Source: JBOHDX01 sp050700835
GTDB taxonomy: Bacteria; Actinomycetota; Actinomycetes; Propionibacteriales; Nocardioidaceae
Length of the DNA stretch: 53,256 nt
Reading direction: 5' to 3'
NCBI GenBank assembly: GCA_050700835.1
Contig: JBOHDX010000129.1
Coordinates: forward strand, 1 to 53,256
Shown here: one piece after another, positions 49,697 through 53,256 of the stretch
Layout of the letters: the number at the start of each line of letters is the position of its first letter
Numbering within the stretch: position 1 is the first letter of the stretch
Position numbers and translations under genes: made by a program
Notes under the pieces: model-generated
Seen by the model: the letters and a program-made list of their open reading frames with translations, nothing else
What the model was told of the DNA's origin: nothing
Databases searched by the model: none

Positions 49697-50884
49697 TCAG
49701 TCGCCGCGGCTGCTGACCGGCTCGACCAGGAACGCCCTTCCGGCCCCGAGCACACGGGTCATCACCAGGGTGCCCGACTCCGACCCTCGGAGCGCGAGCC
49801 GCTTTCGCAGCACCTCCGGCACGACGTCGACCCCGCGCTTCTTGATCGCGAGAGCGCCGATCCTGCGGGCTCGCAGCGCCTGCCGCAGAGGCCTCTCGTG
49901 GAAGGGCACCTCGTCGACGATCCGGTACGCACGCGCGAACGGCGTCACCCCGGGCGAGTCCGCCGTGACATAGGCGATGTGCCGATCCAGCAGCGCCCCG
50001 CCGGTGCGGGCGGCGACGGCGGTGACGAGGCCGGCCCGGATCACCGCGTCGTCCGGCTCGAGCAGGTACGCCTGGGGCTCGGACTCGCCGGCGTGCCCCG
50101 GATCGTCCGCTTCGGTGAGGGTCGCGCCGGACGGCAGGAGAGTGGCGCGTCGACGAGTCGTCGCCAGCGGCACCCCCCACAGGGCGGCCTCGACCAGATC
50201 GCCGTCGTCGCTGGTCCAGGCTGCCTCGACCCCGTCGGGGACCTGAGCGTGCGCGATGCCGGGTGCCGTCTTGACGACAGCTTTGCCACGCAGCAGCGCG
50301 CTGACGAACTCCCAGTCGGGCCGACCCCTGGTCGGATCGAAGACACGGCCGGCTCTGTCACGCCGGGCCGGATCGGCGAAGGCGGCCGCGAACGCCGAGA
50401 GGTCGACCGCGGTGGCATCCGCCTCGTCCACCCGGCCGGGGAGCCCCAACGCGGCGAGGTTGGCGCGCGCCAACGCGACCCGCAGCGGGTCGAGGTCAAC
50501 CCCGCACACCCTGAGGCCGGCCCGCGCCATCGCCAGCAGGTCTGCGCCGATGCCGCAGCCGAGCTCGACGACGGCCGATCCGCCGCCGATCTGCCGGACC
50601 AGCCGCTGTGCCCGGTCGTCGGCCACCCGGGCACGAGTCGCCTGCTCGAGGCCGTCCCGGGTGAACCACATCCGGGCCGCGTCGGCGCCGAGCTTGCGGG
50701 CGGCGCGACGGCGCAGGTCGCGCTGCGACAGTGCCGCGGCCACCAGGTCCGGGTCGTACTCGCGTCGCAACCGGCCCGACAGCCGCAGCGGATCCGTCTC
50801 CTCCATGCCGCCCGACGTGTCCATCGCGGTGAGCAGACGTGAACCGGTGGGGCCGACCAGCTCCTGGAACGTCCGCACCCGCAT
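49697..50884 (-). CDS. THUMP-like class I SAM-dependent methyltransferase
   Basis: The 395-residue protein starts at ATG 50884 (MRVRTFQELVGPTGSRLL), with GGGAGG upstream; ATG 50893 is an alternative. The SAM-binding motif I is AVVELGCGIGADLLAMARAG with GVDLDPLRV for motif II. The C-terminal THUMP-like region ends RRIGALAIKKRGVDVVPEVLRKRLALRG. These proteins are widespread in actinobacteria and are expected to modify RNA; the target is not known. It is divergent from groES. Confidence 0.88.
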   Translation of the reverse strand: MRVRTFQELVGPTGSRLLTAMDTSGGMEETDPLRLSGRLRREYDPDLVAAALSQRDLRRRAARKLGADAARMWFTRDGLEQATRARVADDRAQRLVRQIGGGSAVVELGCGIGADLLAMARAGLRVCGVDLDPLRVALARANLAALGLPGRVDEADATAVDLSAFAAAFADPARRDRAGRVFDPTRGRPDWEFVSALLRGKAVVKTAPGIAHAQVPDGVEAAWTSDDGDLVEAALWGVPLATTRRRATLLPSGATLTEADDPGHAGESEPQAYLLEPDDAVIRAGLVTAVAARTGGALLDRHIAYVTADSPGVTPFARAYRIVDEVPFHERPLRQALRARRIGALAIKKRGVDVVPEVLRKRLALRGSESGTLVMTRVLGAGRAFLVEPVSSRGD

Positions 50885-50968
50885 GGCGCACATCCTCCCG
50901 CCCGCCTCCTGACCCGCATAGCCGGAGACCTGGACGGTCGGCCAGATCACTCGGGCTGGCACTCGGGG

Positions 50969-50995
50969 TTGGCACTCGGGTTGACCGAGTGCTAA
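50969..50995. promoter_or_regulatory. CIRCE operator 1
   Basis: TTGGCACTC-N9-GAGTGCTAA matches the CIRCE consensus TTAGCACTC-N9-GAGTGCTAA with one change. This is the HrcA binding site of heat-shock operons. Its central N9 contains the -35 TTGACC. An extra half-site TGGCACTCGG lies 14 bases to the left. Confidence 0.93.
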
Positions 50996-51009
50996 TCACG
51001 GCCTAGATT
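50981..51009 (+). promoter_or_regulatory. groESL promoter
   Basis: TTGACC (50981-50986) and TAGATT (51004-51009) are separated by 17 bases. The -35 lies inside CIRCE 1. The start point should fall near 51016, inside CIRCE 2, leaving a leader of about 160 bases. Confidence 0.8.
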
Positions 51010-51014
51010 CGGAT

Positions 51015-51041
51015 CTGGCACTCGCACCTGCCGGGTGCCAA
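51015..51041. promoter_or_regulatory. CIRCE operator 2 (degenerate)
   Basis: CTGGCACTC-N9-GGGTGCCAA keeps the 9-base spacer and most of the CIRCE arms, with changes that keep TGGCAC paired to GTGCCA. It is 19 bases downstream of CIRCE 1, at the expected transcription start. Two CIRCE copies at groESL are known in actinobacteria. Confidence 0.8.
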
Positions 51042-51176
51042 CGGTGACCCACCGTACGACCCCCGCGACGGCGTACCTCAGGCACCGGAACGCTTCACCG
51101 CCTCACACAACAGCACAGGTTCATCCCAGCCATGCAGATCCACCGCTCAGATCGGTGTGAAAGGGGAGGTCGACAA

Positions 51177-51473
51177 GTGTCGGTCACCATCAAGCCGCTC
51201 GAGGACCGCATCGTCGTCAGGACGTTGGAGGCCGAGCAGACCACCGCGTCGGGTCTGGTTATTCCGGACACCGCGAAGGAGAAGCCGCAGGAGGGCGAGG
51301 TCCTCTCGGTCGGCCCGGGTCGCATCGACGACGCCGGCAACCGCGTCCCGCTCGACATCAACGTCGGCGACACGGTCATCTTCAGCAAGTACGGCGGCAC
51401 CGAGGTCAAGTACTCCGGCGAGGACTACCTGATCCTCTCGGCGCGCGACGTTCTCGCCGTCATCGAGAAGTAA
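51177..51473 (+). CDS. groES: Co-chaperonin GroES
   Basis: GroES caps the GroEL ring. The 98-residue protein starts at GTG 51177, with GGGGAGG 8 bases upstream; the first residues SVTIKPLEDRIVVRTLEAEQTTASGLVIPD are typical. The mobile loop is EAEQTTASGLVIPDTAKEKPQ-like, and it ends LILSARDVLAVIEK. It is followed by groEL after 110 bases. Expression is controlled by the two CIRCE sites. Confidence 0.98.
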   Translation: MSVTIKPLEDRIVVRTLEAEQTTASGLVIPDTAKEKPQEGEVLSVGPGRIDDAGNRVPLDINVGDTVIFSKYGGTEVKYSGEDYLILSARDVLAVIEK

Positions 51474-51583
51474 CCCGCATCAACCACTGATCTCCGCCCC
51501 GGCGGCCCGTTGCCTTGCGTGCCGGGTCGTCGGGGCGACGATCATTCACAGGCCGTCAACCAGCCTGAAAGGGACATCACCAC

Positions 51584-53203
<1,620 letters not shown>

Positions 53204-53227
53204 CCGTCCCCACCCCAGTCGCCGATC

Positions 53228-53256
53228 CGACAGTTACGCCCCGCGCGTAACTGTCG
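53228..53256 (+). terminator. Terminator hairpin after groEL
   Basis: CGACAGTTACGC (53228-53239) and GCGTAACTGTCG (53245-53256) form a perfect 12-base stem with a 5-base loop, 25 bases after the groEL stop. Any T-tract would lie beyond the window end. Confidence 0.75.

Overview
The window is a contiguous stretch of a high-GC Gram-positive (Actinomycetota) chromosome. Signs of this are the GC-rich codon use, many GTG starts, ATGA/GTGA/TGATG stop-start overlaps, a GroEL1 with a His-rich tail next to GroES, CIRCE control, and the order rplM-rpsI-glmM-(coaA)-glmS-acpS-nnrD-alr-tsaE-tsaB-rimI-tsaD-groES-groEL that is familiar from actinobacteria. I cannot name the genus. No rRNA, tRNA or CRISPR array was seen.

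Region 1 (1-13.4 kb) is the S10/spc/alpha ribosomal super-operon, all on the + strand: the end of rpsC, then rplP, rpmC, rpsQ, rplN, rplX, rplE, rpsN, rpsH, rplF, rplR, rpsE, rpmD, rplO, secY, adk, map, infA, rpmJ, rpsM, rpsK, rpsD, rpoA, rplQ and truA. rplQ carries a long linker and a C-terminal sunset-type domain.

Region 2 (13.4-25.5 kb) is accessory DNA that separates truA from rplM-rpsI. It holds an RsmC-like methyltransferase and a minus-strand pair for exported proteins (a C39-like peptidase candidate and a propeller-like lipoprotein). Next come a visible tandem-duplication scar containing fragments of the methyltransferase and of an ABC-F gene, with a perfect long inverted repeat, and then the intact ABC-F gene. 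A GMC oxidoreductase/aldehyde dehydrogenase pair, a divergent MFS exporter/TetR pair and citrate synthase complete the region.

Region 3 (25.6-42.1 kb) holds rplM-rpsI-glmM, a sulfotransferase, two tandem paralogous double-GNAT proteins, a DUF389 membrane protein, a PIN toxin with a tiny upstream ORF, coaA divergent from glmS, acpS, the NAD(P)HX repair enzyme, alr, an alpha/beta hydrolase, a GNAT-TsaE fusion, tsaB and rimI. Together these supply translation, cell-wall precursor (GlcN-6-P, GlcN-1-P, D-Ala), CoA/ACP and t6A tRNA-modification functions.

Region 4 (42.1-53.3 kb) starts with an accessory block inserted between rimI and tsaD: a GNAT, a PlsC-like acyltransferase, a frameshifted DUF222-HNH gene and an anchored propeller-like protein. 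It continues with tsaD, an ECF-type sigma factor with a membrane-anchored propeller partner, a THUMP-like methyltransferase, and groES-groEL1 under two CIRCE operators flanking a promoter. The window closes on a 12-bp-stem hairpin downstream of groEL.
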